DNA of 64,000 bases from Paenibacillus lupini (GTDB lineage Bacteria; Bacillota; Bacilli; Paenibacillales; Paenibacillaceae): contig NZ_JAASRW010000007.1 in assembly GCF_011761355.1 (NCBI RefSeq), positions 124,001-188,000 of the forward strand, in the 5' to 3' direction. Within the stretch, counting starts at the first letter, position 1; the number at the start of each line of letters is the position of its first letter. Both the position numbers and the translations under genes were made by a program. The notes under the pieces are model-generated. The model was not told where the DNA came from, did not search any database, and saw nothing but the letters and a program-made list of their open reading frames with translations. Of this stretch, positions 51,019 to 60,125 are shown one piece after another.

Positions 51019-52278
51019 TTATTGCAATTTTTGAATGCGGTCCCATTGGCTTACGATATCTGTTACACGTACCCCGAAGTTCTCATCAATAACGACAACC
51101 TCTCCCTTAGCAATAAGCTTGTTATTCACTAAGATATCAACAGGCTCGCCAGCGAGCTTGTCCAGCTCAATAATCGAACCTTGGGACAATTCCAGAATAT
51201 CCTTAATTTGCTTTTGGGTCCTACCTAATTCTACGGTAACTTTAAGCGGTATGTCGAGAAGTAAATTGAGGTTTGTTTCATCCGTATGCACATATGGCGC
51301 TTGATTAAAGTTAGCGAATTGCACAGGCTGTACATTTACATTCCGACTTGCTGTATGTCCGTAGGTTTGTGGTCCTTGCGGCTGAAGCGGAAGATCAAAT
51401 CCTGCGCTTTGCTGATAAGGATTATAAGGCTGATTATACTGCGATGCCGCTGCTGCAGGTGCAGGCTGATATGGATCCTGGTAAGCCTGCTGCGGAGCTG
51501 GCGTTGGTGCAACTGCTGCTGCTGGTGCTGGTGTTGCCACAGGAGCAGGTGTAGGAGCTGGCGCAGGTGCAGCGATTTCGCTTTCTACATCCCCCATCAA
51601 AATGGCTACCATTTGCTTCGCGAATGGTACTGGAAGCAACTGCATGATAGTCGAATCAATCAGATCCCCAATCATTAAACGAAATGAGATTTTGATAAAG
51701 ACATCTTCTGGCGGTAATTGTCCCATTCCATCACCGCTATCCACATCCAGGATGTCAATGCCTGGAGGCGAGATATTGACAAAGCGATTAAAAATGGTCG
51801 ACATCGAAGTTGCAGATGAACCCATCATTTGATTCATCGCTTCCTGAACGGCGCTGATATGAATCTCATTCAATTCCTCAAGGGTGATATCGCCTTCTCC
51901 GCCTAACATTAAGTCGGCAATAACTTGGGCATCCTTCGTCTTAATCACAAGCGAATTAATTCCTTGGAAGCCGTCTACATATTGAACACTTACTGCAACA
52001 TGCGGCTTAGGAAACTCATTCGCTAAATCTTCACGTTTAATAAACGTGACTTGTGGAGTCGTAATATCAACTTTCTTACCCAGCAAGGTGGACAATGCGG
52101 TTGCCGCACTTCCGAAAGTAATATTTCCGATTTCTCCTAATGCGTCCTGCTCGATCGAAGACAGGAAGTCTGACAGTTGATACACGGGATCCGGCGACTG
52201 TGATGCAGCGAAATCGTTTGCTGTTTGATTAAGCAACGCATCAATTTCTTCTTGCGATAAATAATCTTTACTCGTCAT
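51019..52278 (-). CDS. fliY: Flagellar switch/phosphatase protein FliY
   Basis: Motor switch component and CheY-P phosphatase (CheC-like) in Bacilli. The 419-aa protein has an N-terminal CheY-P-binding peptide (SQEEIDALLNQ), a CheC-like domain with IGNITFGSAATALSTLLGKKVD, an Ala/Pro then Gln/Tyr/Pro-rich linker (about 237-320), and a FliN domain at the C-terminus (DIPLKVTVELGRTQKQIKDIL). I chose ATG at 52278, overlapping fliM by 11 bases; a longer TTG start at 52305 lacks a ribosome-binding site. Confidence 0.95.
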   Translation of the reverse strand: MTSKDYLSQEEIDALLNQTANDFAASQSPDPVYQLSDFLSSIEQDALGEIGNITFGSAATALSTLLGKKVDITTPQVTFIKREDLANEFPKPHVAVSVQYVDGFQGINSLVIKTKDAQVIADLMLGGEGDITLEELNEIHISAVQEAMNQMMGSSATSMSTIFNRFVNISPPGIDILDVDSGDGMGQLPPEDVFIKISFRLMIGDLIDSTIMQLLPVPFAKQMVAILMGDVESEIAAPAPAPTPAPVATPAPAAAVAPTPAPQQAYQDPYQPAPAAAASQYNQPYNPYQQSAGFDLPLQPQGPQTYGHTASRNVNVQPVQFANFNQAPYVHTDETNLNLLLDIPLKVTVELGRTQKQIKDILELSQGSIIELDKLAGEPVDILVNNKLIAKGEVVVIDENFGVRVTDIVSQWDRIQKLQ

Positions 52279-53269
52279 TTTCTTCTTCCGCTCCTTCGCT
52301 GACAACTAGATCCACTTGCACGGCTATCCGATCTTTGACGGAGCCTGGGCTTCCGATGAACTTCAGCTTTTCGCCTACCTTAATATGAAGGCCGTCATCT
52401 ATCGGCTTATTTAGCGAAATAACGTCTCCAATCGCTAATCCTAAAAACTCTTTAATCGTAATGACCGACTCGCCAAGCTCGGCTACGATTGGAAGCTTAG
52501 CTTTGCTTACGCGCTGCTCAAGCATTTCGACTTCCGCTGGAATCCGCTCTTTCTTCTGGGATACAAACCAGTGATGTGCAGATAATCGCGGCATAACAGG
52601 CTCAATTACAACATGTGGAATACATAAGTTGATCATCCCCGTCGTATCGCCGATCTTCGTGCTTAGCGAGATCAAGGCAATCGTTTCGTTAGGCGATACA
52701 ATCTGCATGAACTGCGGATTCGTCTCCAATGCCTCCAGACGAGGTGAAATGTCAATAATCGTTTTCCAAGCTTCCTGCAGGCTTTCGAATGCTCTTGCGA
52801 AAATTCGCTCCATGATGATCGTTTCGATCTCCGTTAAGTTGTTAATCTTAGATGGAGCAACACCATGTCCGCCTAACATCCGATCTAGCATGGCATACGC
52901 GACGTTGGGATTAACCTCGAGCACCATACGTCCTTCCAGCGGCTCCGCTTCAAATATGTTCAGAATCGTCATCTTCGGAATCGAGCGGATAAACTCATCG
53001 TACGGAAGCTGCTCGACTTGTACGACATTGATTTGAACGAATGTGCGAAGCTGCGCTGAGAAATAGGTTGTCAAATATCGCGCGAAGTTTTCGTGTATGC
53101 GTGTTAAGCTTCGTATGTGATCCTTCGAGAATCGAGTAGCACGCTTGAAATCATAGATTCGAACTTTTCGCGTTACTTCCTCTTTCTTCAGCTCGTCCGC
53201 ATCCATCTCACCAGATGATAAAGCAGCCAGCAGCGCGTCTATCTCATTCTGCGATAATACATCAACCAA
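52268..53269 (-). CDS. fliM: Flagellar motor switch protein FliM
   Basis: C-ring protein that binds CheY-P and changes motor rotation. The 333-aa protein has the CheY-P-binding VLSQNEIDALLAALSSGEMD, the middle CheC-like domain with PYDEFIRSIPKMTILNIF, and a C-terminal FliN-like domain (VVAELGESVITIKEFL). I chose TTG at 53269, after AAGGGGGTGAGAGAA; a TTG at 53287 would add six residues overlapping this site. Confidence 0.95.
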   Translation of the reverse strand: MVDVLSQNEIDALLAALSSGEMDADELKKEEVTRKVRIYDFKRATRFSKDHIRSLTRIHENFARYLTTYFSAQLRTFVQINVVQVEQLPYDEFIRSIPKMTILNIFEAEPLEGRMVLEVNPNVAYAMLDRMLGGHGVAPSKINNLTEIETIIMERIFARAFESLQEAWKTIIDISPRLEALETNPQFMQIVSPNETIALISLSTKIGDTTGMINLCIPHVVIEPVMPRLSAHHWFVSQKKERIPAEVEMLEQRVSKAKLPIVAELGESVITIKEFLGLAIGDVISLNKPIDDGLHIKVGEKLKFIGSPGSVKDRIAVQVDLVVSEGAEEENDE

Positions 53270-53305
53270 TTCTCTCACCCCCTTCAAGGAATGTCGGCAA
53301 CATGC

Positions 53306-53773
53306 TTATAATTGCTGCATGATAAAATTCGTAATTTCTACTTTTACCAACTTCTCATCTTCCGGCAGGATAGGATTAATCAAATTCAGAAGCTTCGATT
53401 CGAGCATATCCTCGCCTTGCGAGCCGTTTAGTTCCGCTGCTGTCAAATCAGCCACAGTGCGGTTAATAATAGGTCTCACTTCAATCTCAAGCAGCTTGTC
53501 AAACTCTGTTTTCGTCTTCTTGCTGTCCAATTGGAAAGCAAAGCTCAGAACAACAACATAATCCGAATCTTTCAAGTTGCGTTTGAAATCTTTCAGTTCT
53601 GATGTGACTGATACAAGCTCATCAGCACTTAACTGCTTAACAACTACAGGCTTTTCAGCCGGATCCGTCGTATCTGAGTCATTAAAGAAAGATTTATACA
53701 AAATAATTGATACGATTGCGATCAGCGTAATGGCTAGCAATGTAGTGACTAACCATGGCAACATTTTTTTCAT
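53306..53773 (-). CDS. fliL: Flagellar basal body-associated protein FliL
   Basis: Single-pass inner-membrane protein that associates with stator units. The 155-aa protein has an N-terminal membrane segment (about 6-26) and a stomatin-like periplasmic-type domain with SDYVVVLSFAFQLDSKKTKTEFDK and the conserved RPIINRTVADLTAAEL. The ATG follows GGAGGGTCCATAGAG, two bases after swrD. Confidence 0.95.
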   Translation of the reverse strand: MKKMLPWLVTTLLAITLIAIVSIILYKSFFNDSDTTDPAEKPVVVKQLSADELVSVTSELKDFKRNLKDSDYVVVLSFAFQLDSKKTKTEFDKLLEIEVRPIINRTVADLTAAELNGSQGEDMLESKLLNLINPILPEDEKLVKVEITNFIMQQL

Positions 53774-53775
53774 CT

Positions 53776-53997
53776 CTATGGACCCTCCGTTTGTTCGATC
53801 TTCTGGGTCGCTGCTAGAACGCCGATTGTACGAATGTAACCCTGTATAAGGAGTTGTAGCTCTGATGCACTTTCCGTTACGATAATTTTCTTGCCCGTTG
53901 TGAGCGTAACAATCGTATCTGGAGTTTCTTCTATGATTTCAATAAGAAGAGCATTAATCATCAGTTTCGAGCCATTCAATCGAGTTACAGTAATCAT
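53776..53997 (-). CDS. swrD: FlbD-family flagellar protein SwrD
   Basis: A 73-aa FlbD-type protein; SwrD in B. subtilis raises motor torque for swarming. The N-terminus MITVTRLNGSKLMINALLIE and the TPDTIVTLTTGKKIIV segment are characteristic. The ATG follows GGGGGGAGCTT. A GC-rich hairpin lies just upstream, between it and flgE. Confidence 0.93.
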   Translation of the reverse strand: MITVTRLNGSKLMINALLIEIIEETPDTIVTLTTGKKIIVTESASELQLLIQGYIRTIGVLAATQKIEQTEGP

Positions 53998-54017
53998 AAG
54001 CTCCCCCCTCGCTGATT

Positions 54018-54039
54018 CGGGGGCTGCGAAGAGCCCCCG
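54018..54039 (-). other. GC-rich hairpin between flgE and swrD
   Basis: CGGGGGCT (54018-54025) and AGCCCCCG (54032-54039) form a perfect 8-bp stem with a 6-base loop. There is no T-run, and genes continue on both sides, so it is more likely an RNA-processing, stability or partial-attenuation site than a full terminator. Confidence 0.6.
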
Positions 54040-54072
54040 CCGATCATTTCCGTTACCTAATGCATGCTGCTA

Positions 54073-54885
54073 TTAACGTTTCAGGTTAACAACCTCTTGC
54101 AAAATCTCATCGGATGTAGTGATGATTCGGGAATTTGCTTGGAAACCACGTTGAGCAACGATCATCTCGGTAAATTCATTCGTCAGGTCAACGTTCGACA
54201 TCTCCAGCTGGCCAGCGATAATAGCGCCAGTGCCAAGCTCCGGATCGTCAGCTGTTACAATCTCGAACTCTCCGTCAGGATTAGCATTTGCTGTCACCTG
54301 ATACAGATTGCCGCCTACTTTTTCAAGACCGCTTGGGTTAACAACCTTTACGATACCGAGTTGAGCGACTGCTTCCGTACCATCTGCCGTTACCGCAAGA
54401 ATAGATCCATCTTGACCAATCGAGTACGAGGTTACTTCTTCACCAAGCTGGATTGGCTCACCGTCCGAAGAAAGAACGAACATACCGTCTGCATTTACAA
54501 GTTGTCTATTGGCATCCAGTGTAAAGTTCCCTGCGCGAGTCAGGTAAGTTGGCGCACCGTCTCCAGCCGATACTGCGAAGAATCCATCGCCATCAATACG
54601 AAGATCCGTTGGAACGTTTGTAGTCATTGCACTGCCTGGCGTATGCAGCGTATCAATGGAAGCTATTGTTACACCAAGACCTATTTGCTTCGCATTTACC
54701 CCACCTTGTTCACCTTCAGCCGATGCGGTAACACCAGAAGTTGTCTGGCTCAAAATGTCACTAAACATAACACGCCCGCCCTTAAAACCAACTGTGTTTA
54801 CGTTAGCGATGTTGTTACCAATTACGTCAAGCTTCGTTTGAAAACCGCGCATACCTGATACACCGGAATACATGGATCTTAACAT
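54073..54885 (-). CDS. flgE: Flagellar hook protein FlgE
   Basis: Main subunit of the hook. The 270-aa protein closely follows the short B. subtilis FlgE (264 aa): N-terminal rod-type motif MLRSMYSGVSGMRGFQTKLD, GNNIANVNTVGFKG, and the C-terminal LEMSNVDLTNEFTEMIVAQ with RGFQANSRIITTSDEIL. Databases may label it FlgG because of shared rod/hook domains. The ATG follows AGGAGGATTTAGTCAT. Confidence 0.94.
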   Translation of the reverse strand: MLRSMYSGVSGMRGFQTKLDVIGNNIANVNTVGFKGGRVMFSDILSQTTSGVTASAEGEQGGVNAKQIGLGVTIASIDTLHTPGSAMTTNVPTDLRIDGDGFFAVSAGDGAPTYLTRAGNFTLDANRQLVNADGMFVLSSDGEPIQLGEEVTSYSIGQDGSILAVTADGTEAVAQLGIVKVVNPSGLEKVGGNLYQVTANANPDGEFEIVTADDPELGTGAIIAGQLEMSNVDLTNEFTEMIVAQRGFQANSRIITTSDEILQEVVNLKR

Positions 54886-54967
54886 ATGACTAAATCCTCC
54901 TAATGTTGTGGTGAGATTGGCTGCTTCAGTCGGTCGGCAGCCAAAGGGCCTCCTTCTCGGTCCAGCC

Positions 54968-55345
54968 CTAGCTTAAAATCACCGCACTGTCTATATTCGT
55001 AAACACATTGCTTTGCATTTGCTTGCCGTCCATCGCAGTAACAACCGTTCTGCTTGGCACATTTACAATCATCGCAATATCCTTCATCACGATTAAGGAA
55101 TCCTTTGCACCTTTGGACTCTGCTTCTTCAACCGCATTCATAATCTTTGTAAGAGCTTCAGGCTGCAGTTGAATGCCCCGCTGTTTCATTCTCACTTCTG
55201 CATGCTGACTGAACTTGAGTACCTTTGCGTCGAGCATATCCCGGAAACCGCCAGCTTGCTGCGGACGCTGAGTTGCATTTTTCGCACCAGTAAGAGGTGG
55301 TGCTCCGACAGGAAACAGATGATTGATTTTCACACCGTCACTCAT
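54968..55345 (-). CDS. TIGR02530-type flagellar operon protein
   Basis: A 125-aa protein of the family described as a flagellar operon protein (TIGR02530). The conserved region FSQHAEVRMKQRGIQLQPEALTKI through SLIVMKDIAMIVNVPSRTVVTAMD is clear. Function is not established; its fixed place between flgD and flgE suggests a role in hook assembly. The ATG overlaps the flgD stop by four bases. Confidence 0.88.
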   Translation of the reverse strand: MSDGVKINHLFPVGAPPLTGAKNATQRPQQAGGFRDMLDAKVLKFSQHAEVRMKQRGIQLQPEALTKIMNAVEEAESKGAKDSLIVMKDIAMIVNVPSRTVVTAMDGKQMQSNVFTNIDSAVILS

Positions 55346-55893
55346 ACGGAACCATCTTCCTGCTCGCTTGAACCCGAATCTGTTGATTCAGTCGATTCCT
55401 CGGTAGAATCATCGGATTCTTGCGTATCTCCACTGTCTTCTGTCGCGTTCGAAGCAGGAGCAGCATCCGAAACGGTTACAATATCACTCAATTCGATCAT
55501 CGTATCATTGTCGAATTTGGCATACAGTGTGCCATCTTGGTTGACTATGGAAGTCACCTTATCATAAAGCAGCTTCGTATCGCCGCTTTCATCCATCTCA
55601 TACCAGGAAATGGTCTTCCCAATAATCGAAGAGGCTGTTCCTAAATTTTGATTCAAGGTAGTAAGTTGGTCTGACATATTCATGAGCTGCTCGACAGAAG
55701 TAAACTGCGCCATCTGTGTAATAAATGCTGCATTGTCCTGTGGCTGCAGAGGATCCTGGTTTTTCAGCTGTGTTACGAGCAATTGAAGAAAAGCATCTTT
55801 GCCAAGTGCTGTTTTATCCGTATCGGCCCCCGCTGCCTTTACGTTCGAAGTGCTGTAATTGGGCCACGTCACTTTCGAGTTTACAGTCGCCAT
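55342..55893 (-). CDS. flgD: Flagellar hook capping protein FlgD
   Basis: Scaffold at the hook tip during hook growth. The 183-aa protein has the conserved N-terminal part LGKDAFLQLLVTQLKNQDPLQPQDN and FITQMAQFTSVEQL, followed by a short beta domain and an acidic Ser/Asp/Glu-rich tail (about 145-183). It lacks the full C-terminal domains of enterobacterial FlgD, as in B. subtilis. I chose ATG at 55893, after GGAGGTGAGTGAA. Confidence 0.94.
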   Translation of the reverse strand: MATVNSKVTWPNYSTSNVKAAGADTDKTALGKDAFLQLLVTQLKNQDPLQPQDNAAFITQMAQFTSVEQLMNMSDQLTTLNQNLGTASSIIGKTISWYEMDESGDTKLLYDKVTSIVNQDGTLYAKFDNDTMIELSDIVTVSDAAPASNATEDSGDTQESDDSTEESTESTDSGSSEQEDGSV

Positions 55894-55939
55894 TTCACTC
55901 ACCTCCATCCTACACGCGTACCGTTTAAGGAGCCTTCGC

Positions 55940-57382
55940 TTAAGCTGTCACATTGACAGCGCGTCCGTAGCCTAAATCTTGTATCGCCTGCTGCTGGGCA
56001 ACATCTGCTTCGAATCCGCTATCCTCCTGCAAAGAGTCGCCTTTGGATTTATTTTGATTAGAGAAAGCCTGCTGCCCTGTACTTTGGCCATGTTGACCGT
56101 TCGTTAACTGAGCTGCCGATTGACTTGACGTGACTTCAAGCTTGTCTACTGACAAACCTTGTGCCTGCAGCGCCAATCTTAATTGAGCCATTTGATTATC
56201 GAGAGCATCCTTCGCATTAGCGTTATCCGCATGGAATAAGGCTGTCAGCTGTCCGTTATGCATCGTAATTCTGACATCAACCTGCCCAAGCTCTTCCGGG
56301 AACAGCTGAATGATCGCCTCAGACATTCCGTTACCATGTTTGATATCCAGTTTCTGAATAAAATCTTTCATATTATCAGCAAACTGATCAACCGGAACAT
56401 AAGCTTGAACCACCGGTGCGAGCTTCACTGTAAGTGGTGCTGTCTGCCGGAAAACATCCGTAAACGTTGATCCTGCAGATACCGGTGCTTGTTCACTTGA
56501 CTGAGAAGAAGCTTCTGGCTCTTCCTCAGCAGCTTGCTGATTGGCTGATGCTGCTAGAGCTACTGGATGAACAGCTTGTTGACTTAACCGCTGCAAATGT
56601 ACAGATACAGTTGGTGCATTCGTTGTTACCGTTGCCACCGTCACTTGGTCAGCAGAGTTTGCCTGTTTCTCAGGACGTACAAGAGAATCCTTTTGCTTCT
56701 GTACAAATTGCTGAATGGCACTTAGCTGCTGTCCGATTACGGTTACTGGCTCTTGCAGTGCAGCCTGTTTCATCGTACCTTCTTGCATCGCCGTCTGAAG
56801 CTGTAATAAAGAGTCTTGGATCTTACTTGTAATTGCCGTCAGCTGCTGCCCATCTTGTTCAACGGCGTCAGTTGGAACTGTGGTAGAGGACTGATTCTGC
56901 TGCTGTACGGGTACCGGAATACCTAGCAAGGCAAGCAAAGCATTCAATTGATCTAACATGGCTTCAAGCTCTTTCGAAGCCTGGTCTTGATCCGTATCTT
57001 TCGATTCACTCTTGATGTCTTGCAGGTCAGCAAGCAATTGATCAATGATGTCCATTAATTCTGCCGCTGGATCGGAGATAACAGTAGGATCCGTCGTAAC
57101 GGTACCTGCTGCTGACACAGTGCCTGCTGCGTTTGTCTGATCGACAGAAGCATCAGTCGTTGCTGCCGCAGATGTTGCCGATATATCTTCTGGATTCTCC
57201 GCTTTTACTGTCGTAGAAGCAGCCGTATCACTTTTTTCCGTTGCCCCTTTATCACTCTTCATTTGGTTAGAGAGTGTTTTCTGGAATTTGTCACTGCCTC
57301 CTGTTTTAGCTTGACTGGAAGTTTTACCGGAAGAAGGAGCTGCTGGTGCAATTGGTGCTGCTTGCGGAATGGTCATTTCCAT
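55940..57382 (-). CDS. fliK: Flagellar hook-length control protein FliK
   Basis: Exported ruler that stops hook growth and signals FlhB to switch substrates. The 480-aa protein is low-complexity (Ala/Gln/Thr/Ser-rich) over its first ~310 residues, and has a conserved C-terminal Flg_hook domain (about 340-430) with IQLFPEELGQVDVRITMHNG. Overall sequence is divergent, as usual for FliK; position between ylxF and flgD supports it. The ATG follows AGGAGGTGAATGAATA. Confidence 0.92.
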   Translation of the reverse strand: MEMTIPQAAPIAPAAPSSGKTSSQAKTGGSDKFQKTLSNQMKSDKGATEKSDTAASTTVKAENPEDISATSAAATTDASVDQTNAAGTVSAAGTVTTDPTVISDPAAELMDIIDQLLADLQDIKSESKDTDQDQASKELEAMLDQLNALLALLGIPVPVQQQNQSSTTVPTDAVEQDGQQLTAITSKIQDSLLQLQTAMQEGTMKQAALQEPVTVIGQQLSAIQQFVQKQKDSLVRPEKQANSADQVTVATVTTNAPTVSVHLQRLSQQAVHPVALAASANQQAAEEEPEASSQSSEQAPVSAGSTFTDVFRQTAPLTVKLAPVVQAYVPVDQFADNMKDFIQKLDIKHGNGMSEAIIQLFPEELGQVDVRITMHNGQLTALFHADNANAKDALDNQMAQLRLALQAQGLSVDKLEVTSSQSAAQLTNGQHGQSTGQQAFSNQNKSKGDSLQEDSGFEADVAQQQAIQDLGYGRAVNVTA

Positions 57383-57401
57383 TATTCATTCACCTCCTCT
57401 C

Positions 57402-58307
57402 TTAGCTGCCAGCCATAAGCTTGGACACCAGTTGTGCGGTGATGTTCTGATTAATGCCAGACATTTCTGCGAGAATAGCAGAACGCGTATTATCATCAAC
57501 CGTATTTAAGATTCGGATTACTTTACTAGGACTAATGTTCGCCATTTTCAAAAGCAGCTCGCCCGCACTCTTCGCATCCATAGCTGCAAATGTTGCACTC
57601 AGCTGGTCACTGCTAAGCTGGGAGGATGGCTGCTTTATTTCAGCCGGTTTTGCTTTCTTCAGTTCCGCTTGCAGTGCTGCAATCTGTCTGTCCTTCGCTG
57701 TTACCGTATCCTTCAGCATCATCGTCGCTTCTGCTGCAGTCTGTGGGTTCATCTTCTCCAAAATCCGAACACGGTCATCTGGTCTCATGGAATCCAGAAC
57801 GAGGACCATTTCATCCATGGTCATGCTTTGCAAAATTGGCGCTGCTTTACTTGGTGTAATTTTGCTGTACATGCCCGCGAGTTCTTGAATTTTGGCCTGA
57901 TAGGCTTGATCGTCTGCTGTTTTTTCTTCATTAGAAGCTGTCAGCTTGTCGATCTTCTCCTGCATGCTTTTTAATTCTTCTTCTTGCGTACTCTTAAGCT
58001 GGGTCGTCTCTGCAAGTGCCGCTTCTTTCTCTTGCAGCTGTGCTTGAAGCTCGTCGATCTTACGGTTCAAATTCGCAGATTTCAGTTCATTGTCGTTTGG
58101 CTGTCCATCAGCTGTCTTAGCGTCAGGAAGCACGTCCTTCAAGAACGGCACCGAATTGCCAATTTCGAGCATTTGATTACGAGTTTCTGTATTAAATAGA
58201 ACATATAACGCGCCAAGCAGGACAATCGTAAACAAGATCGGCGTCATAAAAAACATTAACCGCTCGAAGCCGCTATAACCTTGTTTCTCTATATCCATAT
58301 CCGCCAT
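57402..58307 (-). CDS. YlxF/MotE-like membrane coiled-coil protein
   Basis: A 301-aa protein with an N-terminal membrane segment (about 18-40), a coiled coil (about 80-135), and MgtE-N-like helical repeats (ITPSKAAPILQSMTMDEMVLVLDSMRPDDRVRILEKM and a second near the C-terminus, NISPSKVIRILNTVDD). This matches the YlxF/MotE family, proposed as a flagellar chaperone or motor-associated factor. I chose ATG at 58307, nine bases after GGGAG; ATG at 58313 is only three bases from it. Confidence 0.85.
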   Translation of the reverse strand: MADMDIEKQGYSGFERLMFFMTPILFTIVLLGALYVLFNTETRNQMLEIGNSVPFLKDVLPDAKTADGQPNDNELKSANLNRKIDELQAQLQEKEAALAETTQLKSTQEEELKSMQEKIDKLTASNEEKTADDQAYQAKIQELAGMYSKITPSKAAPILQSMTMDEMVLVLDSMRPDDRVRILEKMNPQTAAEATMMLKDTVTAKDRQIAALQAELKKAKPAEIKQPSSQLSSDQLSATFAAMDAKSAGELLLKMANISPSKVIRILNTVDDNTRSAILAEMSGINQNITAQLVSKLMAGS

Positions 58308-58339
58308 ATTCATTCACTCCCTTTACCTTGCGCCGCAGA

Positions 58340-58789
58340 TCATGATGGGATGGACACCTTGAATCGAACGGTAGCCATCTCATCCAGTTCATTTTGTTCC
58401 TTGATCTGCATTACATGCCGGAATCGGTCTCCCGCATGCTCCTTCGCCTTCAGCCAAACCTTCTCATCCTTCATTCTCTCTGCCAGGTTCGACCGGTTAT
58501 GTTCGACCTTACGTTCCGCATGCTTAACCTCGGTTAACTTGTTGGCAATGCAAGAATCCAAGTATTCCAAGTAATGCTGCATCAGCTGTAGTTCGGACAA
58601 GGTAACTGCCTCATTCGAGCATTCATGCTGTTTGCTTTCCCACTCTGTCCGTTTCGTACGAAGTTCAGCAAGGCTTAATTCCTCCGCTTGCAATACTCCT
58701 ATTGCCGATGACAGCTGCCACTCTGCTTGTGTTTTCTCGCTTGACTTCAAATCTACGATTTTCTGATATGCGTATCGAAAGGATGCCAT
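58340..58789 (-). CDS. fliJ: Flagellar export chaperone FliJ
   Basis: Coiled-coil stalk that links the FliI ATPase ring to FlhA and recycles chaperones. The 149-aa protein begins FRYAYQKIVDLKSSEKTQAE and is almost entirely helical with heptad patterns. Sequence conservation in this family is low; its position between fliI and ylxF makes the call firm. The ribosome-binding site is weak (AGGTAA before ATG), suggesting coupling to fliI. Confidence 0.92.
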   Translation of the reverse strand: MASFRYAYQKIVDLKSSEKTQAEWQLSSAIGVLQAEELSLAELRTKRTEWESKQHECSNEAVTLSELQLMQHYLEYLDSCIANKLTEVKHAERKVEHNRSNLAERMKDEKVWLKAKEHAGDRFRHVMQIKEQNELDEMATVRFKVSIPS

Positions 58790-58799
58790 TTACCTGTCG

Positions 58800-60125
58800 T
58801 CATCTCCTGTGGAATTCCATCATTAATCTTTCTTGTGAGTCGGCCAAAGTGACCTTTTCATTCGTTTTTTGCTTTGTAAATTGATAGATTGCATCAATAT
58901 TTTCTATTGCCATATCAATTTCTTCATTTGTTCCTCGTTGGTACGCCCCAATATTGATTAAGTCTTCCGAATCTCTATATAGAGATAGTAGTCGCTTAAG
59001 AAAATTGGCAGCATCCTGTTGTTCTTCCGTCACGATTTCCTTCATGACACGGCTAACCGAAGCCAGAACATCAATAGCAGGAAAATGACCTTTGTTCGCC
59101 AGTTGCCGATTTAGCACAATGTGACCATCCAATATTCCGCGTACTGCGTCAGCTATTGGTTCGTTCATATCATCACCATCAACAAGTACGGTGTAAAAAG
59201 CAGTAATCGAACCAGTTGGTCCTGTACCTGCACGTTCCAACAGCTTTGGCAGCGTAGCAAATACAGAAGGGGTATACCCTCTTGTTGCAGGAGGTTCACC
59301 AATCGCAAGTCCTACTTCACGTTGTGCCATCGCATATCGGGTAACGGAGTCCATCATCAGCATGACATTTAATCCGCGGTCACGGAAATATTCCGCAATT
59401 GAAGTGGCAATAAGTGCACCTTTGATCCGAATTAATGCCGGCTGATCCGAAGTTGCAACGATAACTACCGAGCGGGCAAGTCCTTCAGGGCCCAAATCCT
59501 TCTCGATGAACTCTAGCACTTCACGGCCCCGCTCCCCTATTAGGGCAATGACATTCACGTCAGCAGAAGTGTTCCGTGCGATCATACCAAGCAGCGTACT
59601 TTTACCAACACCGGAACCTGCGAAAATACCAACACGTTGACCTCTGCCTACCGTAAGAAGTCCATCAATAGCACGCACACCGATACTAAGTGTCTCCGTG
59701 ACACGCGGACGGGTAAGAGGATTGCTAGGTTCGTTATGCGTTGAATAATTTTGCATTCGGCTTGGAAGGAATGAACCATCCAGCGGTTGACCTAAACCAT
59801 CAAGTACTTTACCTAGTAGTTCTGAACCAACTTGAACGGATAAAGGTTTTCCGGTACCTACAACATCACAGCCTGGTGAGATAGCATGCAGCTCACCTAG
59901 AGGCATAAGAATAACTTTGTTCTGACGAAACCCTACTACCTCCGCTTTAATTGGCTTCGCACCTTTTGCGGGGTAGATCAAACATACATCTCCGATACTT
60001 GCATCGGGACCTTCGGATTCAACGGTTAAACCAATTACCTGAGTAACCTTGCCGTTCACTCGAATGGGATCAAGATGCCGAAGCTGATCTACGTACTTGG
60101 AGCTTTCCAGTTTAATACTGCTCAT
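58800..60125 (-). CDS. fliI: Flagellum-specific ATPase FliI
   Basis: F1-beta-like ATPase of the export apparatus. The 441-aa protein has Walker A GSGVGKST at 170-177, ALIGERGREVLEFIEKDLG, Walker B region NVMLMMDSVTRYAMAQREVGLA and PPATRGYTPSVFATLPKLLE. I chose ATG at 60125 because GGAGTATACCAG precedes it; it overlaps fliH by 14 bases, and the upstream extension to 60212 lies wholly inside fliH. Confidence 0.96.
   Translation of the reverse strand: MSSIKLESSKYVDQLRHLDPIRVNGKVTQVIGLTVESEGPDASIGDVCLIYPAKGAKPIKAEVVGFRQNKVILMPLGELHAISPGCDVVGTGKPLSVQVGSELLGKVLDGLGQPLDGSFLPSRMQNYSTHNEPSNPLTRPRVTETLSIGVRAIDGLLTVGRGQRVGIFAGSGVGKSTLLGMIARNTSADVNVIALIGERGREVLEFIEKDLGPEGLARSVVIVATSDQPALIRIKGALIATSIAEYFRDRGLNVMLMMDSVTRYAMAQREVGLAIGEPPATRGYTPSVFATLPKLLERAGTGPTGSITAFYTVLVDGDDMNEPIADAVRGILDGHIVLNRQLANKGHFPAIDVLASVSRVMKEIVTEEQQDAANFLKRLLSLYRDSEDLINIGAYQRGTNEEIDMAIENIDAIYQFTKQKTNEKVTLADSQERLMMEFHRR

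Noticed and set aside
54064..54858. 264-codon plus-strand open frame across flgE
   Set aside because: Antisense shadow of the hook gene.
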